NCBI GenBank assembly: GCA_035541035.1
Contig: DATLFO010000352.1
Location: 1 to 11,186 of the forward strand
Reading direction: 5' to 3'
Source: DASWHR01 sp035541035
GTDB taxonomy: Bacteria > Actinomycetota > AC-67
Length of the DNA: 11,186 nt
Notes under the pieces: model-generated
Told to the model about the DNA's origin: nothing
What the model saw: only the letters and a program-made list of their open reading frames with translations
Database searches by the model: none
Part shown: positions 1 through 7,389 of the stretch, in pieces
How positions within the stretch are numbered: the stretch's first letter is position 1
How the letters are laid out: each line of letters begins with the position of its first letter
Made by a program: the position numbers and the translations under genes

Positions 1-464
1 CCCCCGCCGCCACCGGCTCCACCGGGGTCGGGCGGCGGCGTTTCGCCGCGGCGAGGCACGTAGATGCGCTCACCGTCGGAGAGCGGCCTGGCCAGGTTGA
101 TCGAGTTCGCGTCGGCTTCGCCGGTCGCGCCGCCTGCGGCCCGCAGGGCGTCGGCGACGCGCGCGCCGGCGGCGAACTCGTACACCCCAGGGGCGCGCAC
201 CGCGCCTGCGACGTGGACGAACAGCGTCGCCGGCGACGACGGCGAGGGAGCGAGCGTTTCGATCGGCGCGAGCGAGCGGGTCGCGGCCGCGGCCGCGGGC
301 TCGCCCGGCCGCGGCATCGTGCGCGCGAACGCGAAGACCGCTCCGCCTGCCACGATCAGCGACAGCGCCGCGAGCGCGGCCAGCTCGCGCGGCCGGAATT
401 CGAGCATGCGGGCAAGCCGCTCTCTGAGGCCGAGCGGCTCGAGGGCCGGCGCGTCGGATGCCAC
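1..464 (-). CDS. comEA: ComEA-type competence DNA-binding protein, N-terminal part (3' end cut off by window)
   Basis: ComEA is the membrane-anchored receptor that binds double-stranded DNA outside the cell and passes it to the ComEC channel. Read from the GTG at 464, 154 residues are visible: a short cytoplasmic start, one hydrophobic segment (about 27-48), an Ala/Pro/Ser linker, then an SLBB domain (about 81-137) with the typical core VHVAGAVRAPGVYEF and the closing LSDGERIYVPRRG. A Pro/Gly-rich linker follows at the window edge. The helix-hairpin-helix DNA-binding domain that should come next lies outside, so the name rests on architecture up to there. An in-frame stop (482-480) limits the start to GTG 464 or ATG 407; neither has a convincing Shine-Dalgarno. 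It lies 74 bp downstream of the cation transporter gene and near leuS, a gene order known for comEA in actinobacteria. Confidence 0.85.
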   Translation of the reverse strand, partial: MASDAPALEPLGLRERLARMLEFRPRELAALAALSLIVAGGAVFAFARTMPRPGEPAAAAATRSLAPIETLAPSPSSPATLFVHVAGAVRAPGVYEFAAGARVADALRAAGGATGEADANSINLARPLSDGERIYVPRRGETPPPDPGGAGGGG

Positions 465-507
465 GGGTACCGGCCGACGCTACGAAGCCGGATGCGGCCG
501 GTCCCGT

Positions 508-521
508 CCGGGAAGACCCGG
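508..521 (-). terminator. Small hairpin between transporter and comEA
   Basis: A perfect 5-bp inverted repeat (ccggg / cccgg) with a 4-nt loop lies in the 74-bp gap. No T-run follows on the minus strand, so it is at most a weak or processing-type structure. In GC-rich DNA such a small repeat can arise by chance. Confidence 0.2.
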
Positions 522-538
522 CAGAACCCCTCGCGCCG

Positions 539-1570
539 TCAGTGATCGTGGTGATCCTGCGGGTGGTCCTGGCCGAGGTGACGACCGTCGTCGTGATGGG
601 TGCTGTGCACGTGCTCGCCGCGCTCACGGGCCGCGTGGGCGCCGGTGTGCTCGTGCGCGCCGGGCCCGTGCGGCTCGCCGGGATCGACGTGCACGTCCAC
701 CTGTGCGACGCCGGGGATCGCGTGCAGGATCTCGTGATGCAGATGCTCGGCGACGTCGTGGGCGTTCGCGACCGTCATGTGCTCGTCCACCGCAACGGTC
801 AGCGACACGTATAGGGAGCGGCCGGCCCAGCGCGCCTGGATGCGGCCGACGGCCTCGACGCCCGGCTCGCGCCGCGCGACCTCCTCGATCCGGTCGATCA
901 GCACCGGGTCCACGGCGTCGAGCAGTTGGCGCAGCACGTTGCGGGTCGCCTGGATCGCGACCCACACGATCGCGAGCACCACGACCAGGCCGGCCACCGG
1001 GTCCGCCCAGATCGCGCCGGCCTGCACGCCGAGCAGCCCGGCGACCGCGGCGATCGAAGCCACGCCGTCGGTGAGCGCGTGCTTGCCGTCGGCGATGAGC
1101 GGCTGCGAGCCGATGCGCTTGCCGACGCCGATCTTGTAGAAGCCGGCGAATCCGTTGGCGATGAGCCCGGCCGCCGCGGCGGTGATCGCGATGCCGATCT
1201 GCTGGACCTCGTGGCCGCCGCCGAGCTTTCGCACCGCCTCGAACGTCGCGTACGCGGCGCTCGACCAGATCACCAGCACGACCAGCACGCCGGACAGATC
1301 TTCGAATCGCTGATACCCGAAGGTGTAGCGCCGGTCGGCGGCGCGCCGCGACGCCACGAACGCGATCGACAGCGCGATCGTGGTGAGCACGTCGCCGAGA
1401 TCGTCCAGGCCCGCGGCGAGCAGGCCGACGCTGCCCGAGATGTAGGCGATCACCAAACGCACGACGGCGGAGGCGCCGAGCGCGATCGCGGCGATCCAAA
1501 TCGCCCGCAGCCCGGCGCGGGTTCCTTCGGCGCCGGTCAGCGCCGCAGGATGCGCGTGTCCGGCGCCCAC
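539..1570 (-). CDS. Cation diffusion facilitator (CDF) family metal efflux transporter with His-rich C-terminal tail
   Basis: CDF proteins are inner-membrane dimers that exchange Zn2+, Fe2+, Cd2+ or similar divalent metals for protons, usually out of the cytoplasm. From the GTG at 1570 the protein is 343 residues. Hydrophobic segments fill about 22-215. The transport site is visible as D56-x3-D60 (LDDLGDV) in helix 2 and H164-x3-D168 (HALTD) in helix 5, the DD-HD set found in YiiP. The cytoplasmic ZT-dimer domain covers about 218-297. The tail (299-343) has 13 histidines in 45 residues, probably a metal-binding or sensing extension. I chose GTG 1570 because ggga lies 9 nt upstream inside the leuS end; a TTG at 1579 overlapping the leuS stop is possible but has no spaced ribosome site. 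The gene starts 5 bp after leuS. The metal cannot be fixed from sequence alone; Zn/Fe/Cd is the family expectation. Confidence 0.9.
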   Translation of the reverse strand: MGAGHAHPAALTGAEGTRAGLRAIWIAAIALGASAVVRLVIAYISGSVGLLAAGLDDLGDVLTTIALSIAFVASRRAADRRYTFGYQRFEDLSGVLVVLVIWSSAAYATFEAVRKLGGGHEVQQIGIAITAAAAGLIANGFAGFYKIGVGKRIGSQPLIADGKHALTDGVASIAAVAGLLGVQAGAIWADPVAGLVVVLAIVWVAIQATRNVLRQLLDAVDPVLIDRIEEVARREPGVEAVGRIQARWAGRSLYVSLTVAVDEHMTVANAHDVAEHLHHEILHAIPGVAQVDVHVDPGEPHGPGAHEHTGAHAARERGEHVHSTHHDDGRHLGQDHPQDHHDH

Positions 1571-1575
1571 GCGCG

Positions 1576-4044
1576 TCAATCCCGCACGACGATGTTGACC
1601 AGCTTCGGCGGCACCACGATCGTCTTGACGACCGTCTTGCCCTCCACGAACGCCGCAACCTTGTCGCTGGCCCGCGCCAGCGCCTCCATCGCGTCCCCGG
1701 AGATGTCGGGCACCACCTCGATCTTGTCGCGCACCCTGCCGTTGACCTGCACGACCATCGTGAGCGAGTCGCGAGCGGCCAAGGCGTCGATCGCCTCGGG
1801 CCAGCGCGCGTGGATCAAATGGCCTTGGCCGCCCAGCCGGTGCCACACCTCTTCGGTAATGAACGGCGCGTACGGGTTCAGCATCACGACGAGCGCGCGC
1901 ACGGCCTCGGCGACGTCGGCGTCGTCGGAGGATCCGGCCAGCTCGGCGATGTCGTTGGTGAGCACCATCAGCTTCGAGATCGCGGTGTTGAACCGGAACC
2001 GCTCGGTGTCATGCCCGGCGCCTTGGATGGCGCGATGGGTGCGCCGCCGCAGCTCGCCCTCCCCCGAGGGCGCCCCGGCCGCGACGATCCGTCCGGCGTT
2101 CTCGACGGCGAGCCGCCACACGCGCGACAGCCAGCGAAACACGCCGTGCGGCGAGACGTCGGCCCAGTCGATGTCGGCCTCGTACGGTCCCGCGAACAGC
2201 ATTGTGACCCGGGCCGTGTCGGCGCCGAACTCGTCCACGATCGCCGACGGCGTGACCAGGTTCCCGCGGCTCTTGGACATCTTGGCGCCTTCCATGATCA
2301 CGGTGCCCTGGTTGAACAGGTTCGGGTAGGGCTCGGTGAACGAGATCATGCCGAGGTCGTAGAGCGCTTTGGTGAAGAATCGCGAGTAGATCAAGTGCCC
2401 GGTCGCGTGCGTGTCCCCGCCGATGTATTGGTTGGCTGGCAGCCACCGCTCGACGAGCTCGCGATCGAAGGGCGCATCGCCGGTGTGCGGGCTGCAGTAG
2501 CGGAAGAAGTACCACGACGAGTCCACGAACGTGTCGAACGTGTCGATGTCGCGCTTGCCCGCGCTGCCGCACTGCGGGCACGAGGTGTTGACCCAGTCCG
2601 TGACCTTCGCCAGCGGCGACTCGCCTTCCTCGGTGGGCGTGTAGTCCTCCAGGTCGGGCAGCAGGACCGGCAGCTGATCGTCGGGCACCGCGACGTCGCC
2701 GCATTGCTCGCAGTACACGATCGGAATCGGACAGCCCCAGAACCGCTGGCGCGACACGTTCCAGTCGCGCAAGCGGTAGCGCACGCGGCCGGTGCCGAGC
2801 TGCTGCTCCTCCAGCCAGGCGATCACCTTCGCGATCGACTCCGGCGTCGGCGACCCGTCGAAGTGGCCCGAGCTCGACATGCGGCCCTCGCCGTCGTAGG
2901 CGGCCTCCATGGTCTGGCCGTCCAGCGCGCCGCCCTCCGGCTGGATCACCACACGGACCGGCAGGCCTTCCTGCCGCGCGAACTCGAAGTCGCGCTGATC
3001 GTGGGCGGGCACCGCCATGATCGCGCCGGTTCCGTACTCCATCAGCACGTAGTCGGCGACGTAGACGGGCACCTGCTCGCCGTTGACCGGGTTGACCGCG
3101 TGCGCGCCGGTGTCGAAGCCGAGCTTGCGGCGGCCCAGGGCCGTGCGCTCGATCTCGCTCGCGGCCCCGACCTCGCGCAGATACGCCTCGAAGGCCCCGG
3201 CCTTGCCGGCGCGCTCGGCCAGGACGCGGGCCATCGGGTGCTCCGGCGCGATGACGAAGAACGTCACGCCCCAGAGCGTGTCCGGCCGCGTGGTGAAGAT
3301 CGTGATCTGCTCGCCGGTCTCGGCGATCGCGAACGTGACGTCGGCGCCTTCGGAGCGTCCGATCCAGTTCCGCTGGATGATCTTGACGTGCTCGGACCAG
3401 CCGGTGAGCTGGTCCATGTCGTCGAGCAGCCGCTGCGCGTAGGCGGACTCGCGGAAGAACCACGAGGTCACGTCGCGCTTGACGACCGCAGCGTCGCAAC
3501 GCTCGCAGCGCCCTTGCACGACCTGTTCGTTCGCGAGCACGGTCTTGTCGTTCGGACACCAGTTGACCGGCGCGCTCGAGCGGTACGCGACCCCCGCCTC
3601 GCGCAGCTTCAGGAACAGCCACTGGGTCCACGTGTAGAAGCCGGGATCGCAGGTGTTGAACCGGCGCGACCAATCGAAGGACATGCCCAGGCGCTTGAAC
3701 GACTTCGCCTGCTGCTCGATGTTCTCGTAGGTCCACGAGCGCGGATTCGCGCCGCGCTTGATCGCCGCGTTCTCGGCCGGCAGGCCGAACGCGTCCCAGC
3801 CGATCGGATGGAGCACGTTGTAGCCACGCAGCATCCAGTAGCGCGCGATCACGTCGCCGCCGCCGAGCGCCTCCAGATGGCCCATGTGAAGGTCGCCCGA
3901 AGGGTAGGGAAACATGTCCAGCGCGTAGAAGCGGGGACGCGGGTCGTTCGGGTCGTCGGACGCGCGATACGGCTCGGTGCGCTCCCACTCATCGACCCAT
4001 TTCGGCTCGATCGAGGACGGATCGTAGCGATCTTCGTCGGTCAT
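1576..4044 (-). CDS. leuS: Leucyl-tRNA synthetase
   Basis: Class I synthetase that charges tRNA-Leu with leucine in the cytoplasm and hydrolyses mischarged products. The 822-residue protein has normal bacterial length. Visible signatures: HMGH (53-56, the HIGH motif) after FPYPSGDL; two Cys pairs around CPNDK and CERC typical of a zinc module; the editing-domain motif TTRPDTLWG (251-259, Thr252 corresponding to the editing threonine of E. coli) and GTGAIMAVPAHDQRD ending at 352; a second Cys set (CEQCG, CPQCG); KMSKS at 588-592 followed by RGN; and an anticodon-binding helical domain with a C-terminal extension ending IVVRD. All catalytic motifs are intact. No Shine-Dalgarno precedes ATG 4044; a TAAACT box sits 9 nt upstream. 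The transporter gene follows 5 bp downstream and comEA after that, so co-transcription is likely. Confidence 0.98.
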   Translation of the reverse strand: MTDEDRYDPSSIEPKWVDEWERTEPYRASDDPNDPRPRFYALDMFPYPSGDLHMGHLEALGGGDVIARYWMLRGYNVLHPIGWDAFGLPAENAAIKRGANPRSWTYENIEQQAKSFKRLGMSFDWSRRFNTCDPGFYTWTQWLFLKLREAGVAYRSSAPVNWCPNDKTVLANEQVVQGRCERCDAAVVKRDVTSWFFRESAYAQRLLDDMDQLTGWSEHVKIIQRNWIGRSEGADVTFAIAETGEQITIFTTRPDTLWGVTFFVIAPEHPMARVLAERAGKAGAFEAYLREVGAASEIERTALGRRKLGFDTGAHAVNPVNGEQVPVYVADYVLMEYGTGAIMAVPAHDQRDFEFARQEGLPVRVVIQPEGGALDGQTMEAAYDGEGRMSSSGHFDGSPTPESIAKVIAWLEEQQLGTGRVRYRLRDWNVSRQRFWGCPIPIVYCEQCGDVAVPDDQLPVLLPDLEDYTPTEEGESPLAKVTDWVNTSCPQCGSAGKRDIDTFDTFVDSSWYFFRYCSPHTGDAPFDRELVERWLPANQYIGGDTHATGHLIYSRFFTKALYDLGMISFTEPYPNLFNQGTVIMEGAKMSKSRGNLVTPSAIVDEFGADTARVTMLFAGPYEADIDWADVSPHGVFRWLSRVWRLAVENAGRIVAAGAPSGEGELRRRTHRAIQGAGHDTERFRFNTAISKLMVLTNDIAELAGSSDDADVAEAVRALVVMLNPYAPFITEEVWHRLGGQGHLIHARWPEAIDALAARDSLTMVVQVNGRVRDKIEVVPDISGDAMEALARASDKVAAFVEGKTVVKTIVVPPKLVNIVVRD

Positions 4045-4053
4045 GATCGCGCC

Positions 4054-4059
4054 AGTTTA
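4054..4059 (-). promoter_or_regulatory. Putative -10 box for leuS (leaderless or nearly so)
   Basis: TAAACT on the minus strand lies 9 nt before the leuS ATG at 4044. It fits the actinobacterial TAnnnT pattern. Transcription starting 7-10 nt downstream would begin at or within 3 nt of the start codon, which agrees with the absence of a Shine-Dalgarno. No recognisable -35 is seen at 17 bp. Confidence 0.4.
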
Positions 4060-4061
4060 GC

Positions 4062-4077
4062 CGAGCATCCCTGCTCG
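4062..4077. promoter_or_regulatory. Palindrome in the leuS / peptidase divergent region
   Basis: A perfect 6-bp inverted repeat, cgagca / tgctcg, with a 4-nt centre lies directly upstream of the putative leuS -10 box. A second, 5-bp repeat (ggcgc / gcgcc) follows at 4082-4096. Their location between two divergent genes suits an operator or a small RNA hairpin, but both are short and could be chance. No T-box consensus was recognised. Confidence 0.25.
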
Positions 4078-4167
4078 TCCCGGCGCATTCGGCGCCCGGC
4101 CGGATAGAGTTTGCGGACCAGAGGGGGGCGACGGTCCCGCCGTCGCCGGTCACCGTGGGGGGCCTTG

Positions 4168-6108
4168 ATGAAACCGGAGCACGTCTACGATCTGACGGGC
4201 GCGACCGACCCGCGCCTTTCGCCCGACGGCCGCACCGTCGCCTGCACCGTCTGGAGGGTGGACCGCGACGCCAACGCCTATCGGGGCGCGATCTGGCTGA
4301 CCGCGACCGACGGAAGCGAGCCCCCGCGCCGCCTCACCTCGGGGGAGCACCGGGACGGCTCGCCGCGGTGGTCCCCGGACGGCACGATGCTGGCGTTCGT
4401 CCGCACGCGCGGCGACGTCAAGGACGCCGAGGCGCAGCTCTGCGTCCTGCCGCTCGCCGGCGGCGAGCCACGCACGCTGACGGATCTGAAGGAGAGCGTC
4501 GAGGATCCGTCCTGGTCGCCGGACGGCTCGACGCTGCTGTTCGTCGCGCGAACCCACGATCCCGACGACGACGAACGCGATGAGCGCCGCCGCGCGCCGC
4601 GCCGCATCACGCGCCTTCAGTTCAAGCTGGACTCGGTCGGCTGGACCGCCGGCCGCCGCCAGCACCTCTACACCGTTCCCGCCGACGGCTCGGCTCCGGC
4701 CACCCGGATCACCGACGGCGACTTCGAGGACGCCGATCCGTGCTGGTCCCCCGACGGAACACAGATCGCGTTCTGCTCGGCCCGCGACGAGGACTGGGAC
4801 ACCACCATGGCGCGGGACCTGTTCGTGATGCCGGCGAACGGCGGCGAGCCCCGCAAGCTGACCGCATCCGACGGGGCGGCATCGTCGCCGTCGTGGTCGC
4901 CGGACGGCCGCCGCATCGCGTGCCTGTGGTACCCGGTCGTGTTCGACGACCCGCGTCACACCCAGGTCGCGGTCTTCGACGCCGCCTCCGGCGAGCGCAC
5001 CGTGCTCACCGACTCGCTCGACCGCAACTGCGGCATCTACCCCACGCTCCGCGAGCCGATCTGGGACGGCGAGGACCTGATCTTCGCGACCGAGGACTCG
5101 GGCAACAATCCCGTCTATCGCGTTCGCGCGGACGGCTCCGGCAAGCCCGAGCCGATCCTCGAAGGCGACTTCATGCTCACCGGCCTCGACGCGGCCGCCG
5201 GCGTCGTGGTGCACGCCGCGACGACCGCGGTCACGCCGTCGGAGATCTTCAACGGCGCGACCCGCCTGACCTCGGTCGGCGATGCGCTGGTCGCCGCGAT
5301 CCGGCCGCAGACGCCCGAGCGGTTCACCGCGATCTCCGCGGACGGCTCAGAGGTCGAGGCGTGGATCATCCCGCCCGCGAACGCCGAGCCCGGCGCGCGC
5401 TATCCCACGCTTCTGAACATCCATGGCGGGCCGTTCTCGCAGTACGGCAACAAACTCTTCGACGAGTTCCAGGTCCAGGCCGGCGCGGGCTACGCCGTCG
5501 TCTACGCGAACCCGCGCGGCTCGTCCGGCTACAGCGAGGCGTGGGGACGCGCGATCCGGCCCGCCGACGGCAGCGGCTGGGGCGGGGTGGACTTCCAGGA
5601 CCTGATGGCGGTCATGGACGAGGCCGAGCGGCGCTTCAACTTCGTCGATCCCAGCCGGACCGGCGTGCTCGGCGGATCCTACGGCGGCTACATGACGTCC
5701 TGGATCGTCGCGCACACCGACCGCTTCAAGGCGGCCTGCTCGGAGCGAGCCGTCAACAACTTCGTGATGGAGGGCGGCTCGGCCGACCTGGGATGGATGT
5801 TCCAGGGCGAGTTCGGCACGACCTGGTACGAAGATCCGCACGCATACTTGAAGATGTCGCCCTCGATGTACGCGTCGAGCATCACGACACCGCTGCTGAT
5901 CCTTCACTCCGAAAGCGACCTGCGCTGCCCCGTCGGCCACGCCGAGGACCTGTTCACGATCCTTCGCCTGCGCGGCCGGCCGGTCGAGATGGTCCGCTTC
6001 CCGGCCGAGAGCCACGAGCTGTCGCGTGCCGGCTCGCCGGTGCACCGCGTCCAGCGCTTCGAGATCATCCTGGAATGGTTCGACCGGCATCTGAAAGATC
6101 CGGCGTGA
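4168..6108 (+). CDS. S9 family peptidase (prolyl oligopeptidase / acylaminoacyl-peptidase type)
   Basis: Serine peptidase of the alpha/beta-hydrolase fold; family members (S9C group) cleave short peptides or acylated amino-terminal residues. It has 646 residues and no signal peptide, so it is probably cytoplasmic. The N-terminal beta-propeller shows PD40-type repeats with SPDG cores at about 17-21, 68-72, 116-120, 193-197 and 243-247. The catalytic domain starts near 385. It has HGGP at 419-422 (oxyanion region), the nucleophile elbow GGSYGG with Ser504, Asp584 in HSESDLRCP and His616 in PAESHELSRAG, a complete triad. Length and layout are normal. ATG 4168 follows a G-run (gggggg) at a usable distance; an in-frame TTG at 4111 would add a 19-residue Arg-rich stretch unlike the family. 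The stop overlaps the next gene by GTGA. The natural substrate cannot be told. Confidence 0.93.
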   Translation: MKPEHVYDLTGATDPRLSPDGRTVACTVWRVDRDANAYRGAIWLTATDGSEPPRRLTSGEHRDGSPRWSPDGTMLAFVRTRGDVKDAEAQLCVLPLAGGEPRTLTDLKESVEDPSWSPDGSTLLFVARTHDPDDDERDERRRAPRRITRLQFKLDSVGWTAGRRQHLYTVPADGSAPATRITDGDFEDADPCWSPDGTQIAFCSARDEDWDTTMARDLFVMPANGGEPRKLTASDGAASSPSWSPDGRRIACLWYPVVFDDPRHTQVAVFDAASGERTVLTDSLDRNCGIYPTLREPIWDGEDLIFATEDSGNNPVYRVRADGSGKPEPILEGDFMLTGLDAAAGVVVHAATTAVTPSEIFNGATRLTSVGDALVAAIRPQTPERFTAISADGSEVEAWIIPPANAEPGARYPTLLNIHGGPFSQYGNKLFDEFQVQAGAGYAVVYANPRGSSGYSEAWGRAIRPADGSGWGGVDFQDLMAVMDEAERRFNFVDPSRTGVLGGSYGGYMTSWIVAHTDRFKAACSERAVNNFVMEGGSADLGWMFQGEFGTTWYEDPHAYLKMSPSMYASSITTPLLILHSESDLRCPVGHAEDLFTILRLRGRPVEMVRFPAESHELSRAGSPVHRVQRFEIILEWFDRHLKDPA

Positions 6109-6806
6109 CCGACGAGGTCCTCGTCGAGTCCGACGGGCCGGTGCGAGTGGTCACGATCAACCGGCCCGCCAAGCGCAACGCGCTCCACATCCAGCTGCGT
6201 CGCGCGCTCGCGACGGCCTTTGCGCGGCTGGGAACCGATCCGGACGTCGGGGTGGTGGTGCTGGCCGGGGCGGGCAGCGCGTTCTGCTCGGGTATGGACA
6301 CCACTCAGTTCGGCGGCGACGACGACAACCGCCGCGCGCTGTTCGAGTCGTCCTACGGCCTGTTCGAGGCGCTGCGGACGCTTCCGAAGCCGGTCATCGC
6401 GGCGGTGAACGGCCCCGCGCTCGCCGCCGGCTTCGCGCTCGCCGCGTTCGCCGACATCCGCATCGCCGGTCCCGCGGCGACGTTCGGCATGCCCGAGGTT
6501 TCGCTCGGCTTCGCCTCCTCGTGGGCCACGCTCGCGCGCGTGCTGCCCGATCAGCTCGCACGCCGGATGGCGTTCACGGGCGAGACGATCGACGCGGCCA
6601 CCGCGCTGGAATGGGGCCTGGTGATGGAGGTCGCACCGGATCCGCTCGCCCGGGCCCGCGCGCTCGCCGGCGTGATGGCCGCCAATCCCGTGCCGGGACT
6701 GGAGGGCACGAAACGGCTGATGGTCGAGTCCGCCGACCCCGCGCTGCGGGCCGCGTGGGAGACCGAGATGCGAATCTTCCACACCTCACTGTTCCGCAAG
6801 CGGTGA
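6105..6806 (+). CDS. Enoyl-CoA hydratase/isomerase (crotonase) family protein
   Basis: Crotonase-fold proteins act on acyl-CoA thioesters as hydratases, isomerases or hydrolases. The 233-residue protein, read from GTG 6105, shows the family hallmarks: INRPAKRNAL (18-26), the first oxyanion-hole segment AFCSGMD (59-65), the second segment NGPALAAGFALA (102-113), FGMPEVSLG (127-135) and the helix leading to EWGLVMEV. Compared with rat mitochondrial hydratase, the second catalytic glutamate (Glu164) is kept as Glu131, whereas Glu144 is Ala111 and the oxyanion Gly141 is Ala108. A strict hydratase is therefore doubtful; an isomerase or another activity, with Glu131 as the base, is more likely. It is shorter than typical 255-260-residue hydratases at the C-terminus. 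The start overlaps the peptidase stop (GTGA), so translation is probably coupled. The pairing with a peptidase is not a pathway I recognise. Confidence 0.9.
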   Translation: MTDEVLVESDGPVRVVTINRPAKRNALHIQLRRALATAFARLGTDPDVGVVVLAGAGSAFCSGMDTTQFGGDDDNRRALFESSYGLFEALRTLPKPVIAAVNGPALAAGFALAAFADIRIAGPAATFGMPEVSLGFASSWATLARVLPDQLARRMAFTGETIDAATALEWGLVMEVAPDPLARARALAGVMAANPVPGLEGTKRLMVESADPALRAAWETEMRIFHTSLFRKR

Positions 6807-6826
6807 AACACCTCGCCTTTCCGGGG

Positions 6827-6875
6827 GTCCTGATGAGAAACGCCTCGCCAGGGGCCGACGGCAGGAGGGAACGAC
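6827..6875 (+). repeat. Leader copy A, upstream of the first small secreted gene
   Basis: The 49 bases before the ATG at 6876 align with the 50 bases before the ATG at 7950. They share gtcct at the left end, a gAtGaGaaacgc-like middle, ggggccg, and the final aacgacATGAAAA. It contains the strong Shine-Dalgarno aggagg at 6863-6868, 7 nt before the ATG. The match shows that the duplication included the leader. Confidence 0.6.
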
Positions 6876-7379
6876 ATGAAAAAGCTTCTCGCAGCAGTGG
6901 CCGTCGCCGCGATGCTCGCGCCGGGCTCGGCGGGCGCGGCCACCGACGTCGCCGCGGTTGGGCAAGGGAACGGCACGATCACGCGCACCAACGGGACCTG
7001 CAGCGCGCCGCTCGCGCTGACCTTCAACGTGCGCAGCAACGTCGCGGCCGTGACCGAGAGCTGGGGTCCGGGGGGTCCGAACACCGAGTCGTGCGCGCTC
7101 GCGACGATACTCCGCCTGTACCCGACCACGACCGCGCCGGTGCCGGCGGTTCAGCAGTGCCTCCCGGGAATCAGCATCCATAGCGGGGGCGCCTGGACGC
7201 TCAGCCAATCCGGCCAGACCTATACGATGCAGCGCACGTACCGGCTCTGCAACGGCAAGCAGATCTTCGACAAGATCGTCGTCACCGTGCAGGCCACACG
7301 TCTCGTCTACAGCAATACGTACGCCGAGAACGGAGTCACGCTGGTGACGGTGACCGCGAACGTGCCACGCATCGCATGA
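6876..7379 (+). CDS. Small secreted protein of unknown function, paralog 1
   Basis: No family recognised. The 167-residue product has a clear Sec signal peptide (MKK, hydrophobic 4-17, probable cut after Ala21 in SAGA|ATD), leaving about 146 residues outside the cell. The mature part starts TDVAAVGQGNGTI, is rich in Thr, Val, Ser and Asn with alternating hydrophobic residues that suggest beta-strands, and ends NGVTLVTVTANVPRIA. It has four cysteines (42, 73, 95, 125), an even number that suits two disulfides. It has no lipobox, membrane anchor or catalytic motif that I can see. It heads a three-gene family: the copy at 7950 is close (31 of 40 residues identical over 21-60), the one at 7390 more distant. 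It has an excellent Shine-Dalgarno. The next gene begins 10 bp after its stop, so they are probably co-transcribed. A beta-sandwich adhesin or surface protein is a guess only. Confidence 0.9.
   Translation: MKKLLAAVAVAAMLAPGSAGAATDVAAVGQGNGTITRTNGTCSAPLALTFNVRSNVAAVTESWGPGGPNTESCALATILRLYPTTTAPVPAVQQCLPGISIHSGGAWTLSQSGQTYTMQRTYRLCNGKQIFDKIVVTVQATRLVYSNTYAENGVTLVTVTANVPRIA
6957..6981 (+). repeat. 25-bp exact direct repeat, copy in paralog 1
   Basis: These 25 bases are identical to 8031-8055. They encode the shared VGQGNGTI segment just after the signal peptide in paralogs 1 and 3. Exact identity at the DNA level, including synonymous positions, points to fairly recent duplication or gene conversion. 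Confidence 0.85.
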
Positions 7380-7389
7380 GGGGAGATCG

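Noticed and set aside
1..25. GC-rich cccgccgcc run considered as a repeat element
   Set aside because: It is the coding sequence of the Pro/Gly-rich linker after the SLBB domain of ComEA.
70..627. Minus-strand frame overlapping comEA
   Set aside because: A different frame gives the membrane segment and SLBB domain of ComEA; this one is an Arg-rich shadow.
926..2329. Long plus-strand open frame opposite the transporter and the leuS 3' end
   Set aside because: Composition typical of an antisense shadow (His/Arg/Asp-rich), and it overlaps two well-supported minus-strand genes.
1810..4107. Very long open frame on the plus strand opposite leuS
   Set aside because: It mirrors the leuS codons in GC-rich DNA, has Arg/Val/Asp/Leu-biased content without domains, and leuS on the other strand has all synthetase motifs.
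4150..5214. Minus-strand open frames opposite the S9 peptidase, also 5347-6090
   Set aside because: Antisense shadows of a peptidase gene with a complete catalytic triad; no motifs and no ribosome site.
5904..6782. Minus-strand frame opposite the crotonase gene
   Set aside because: Low-complexity Arg/Gly/His content and no family resemblance; the plus strand carries clear crotonase motifs.
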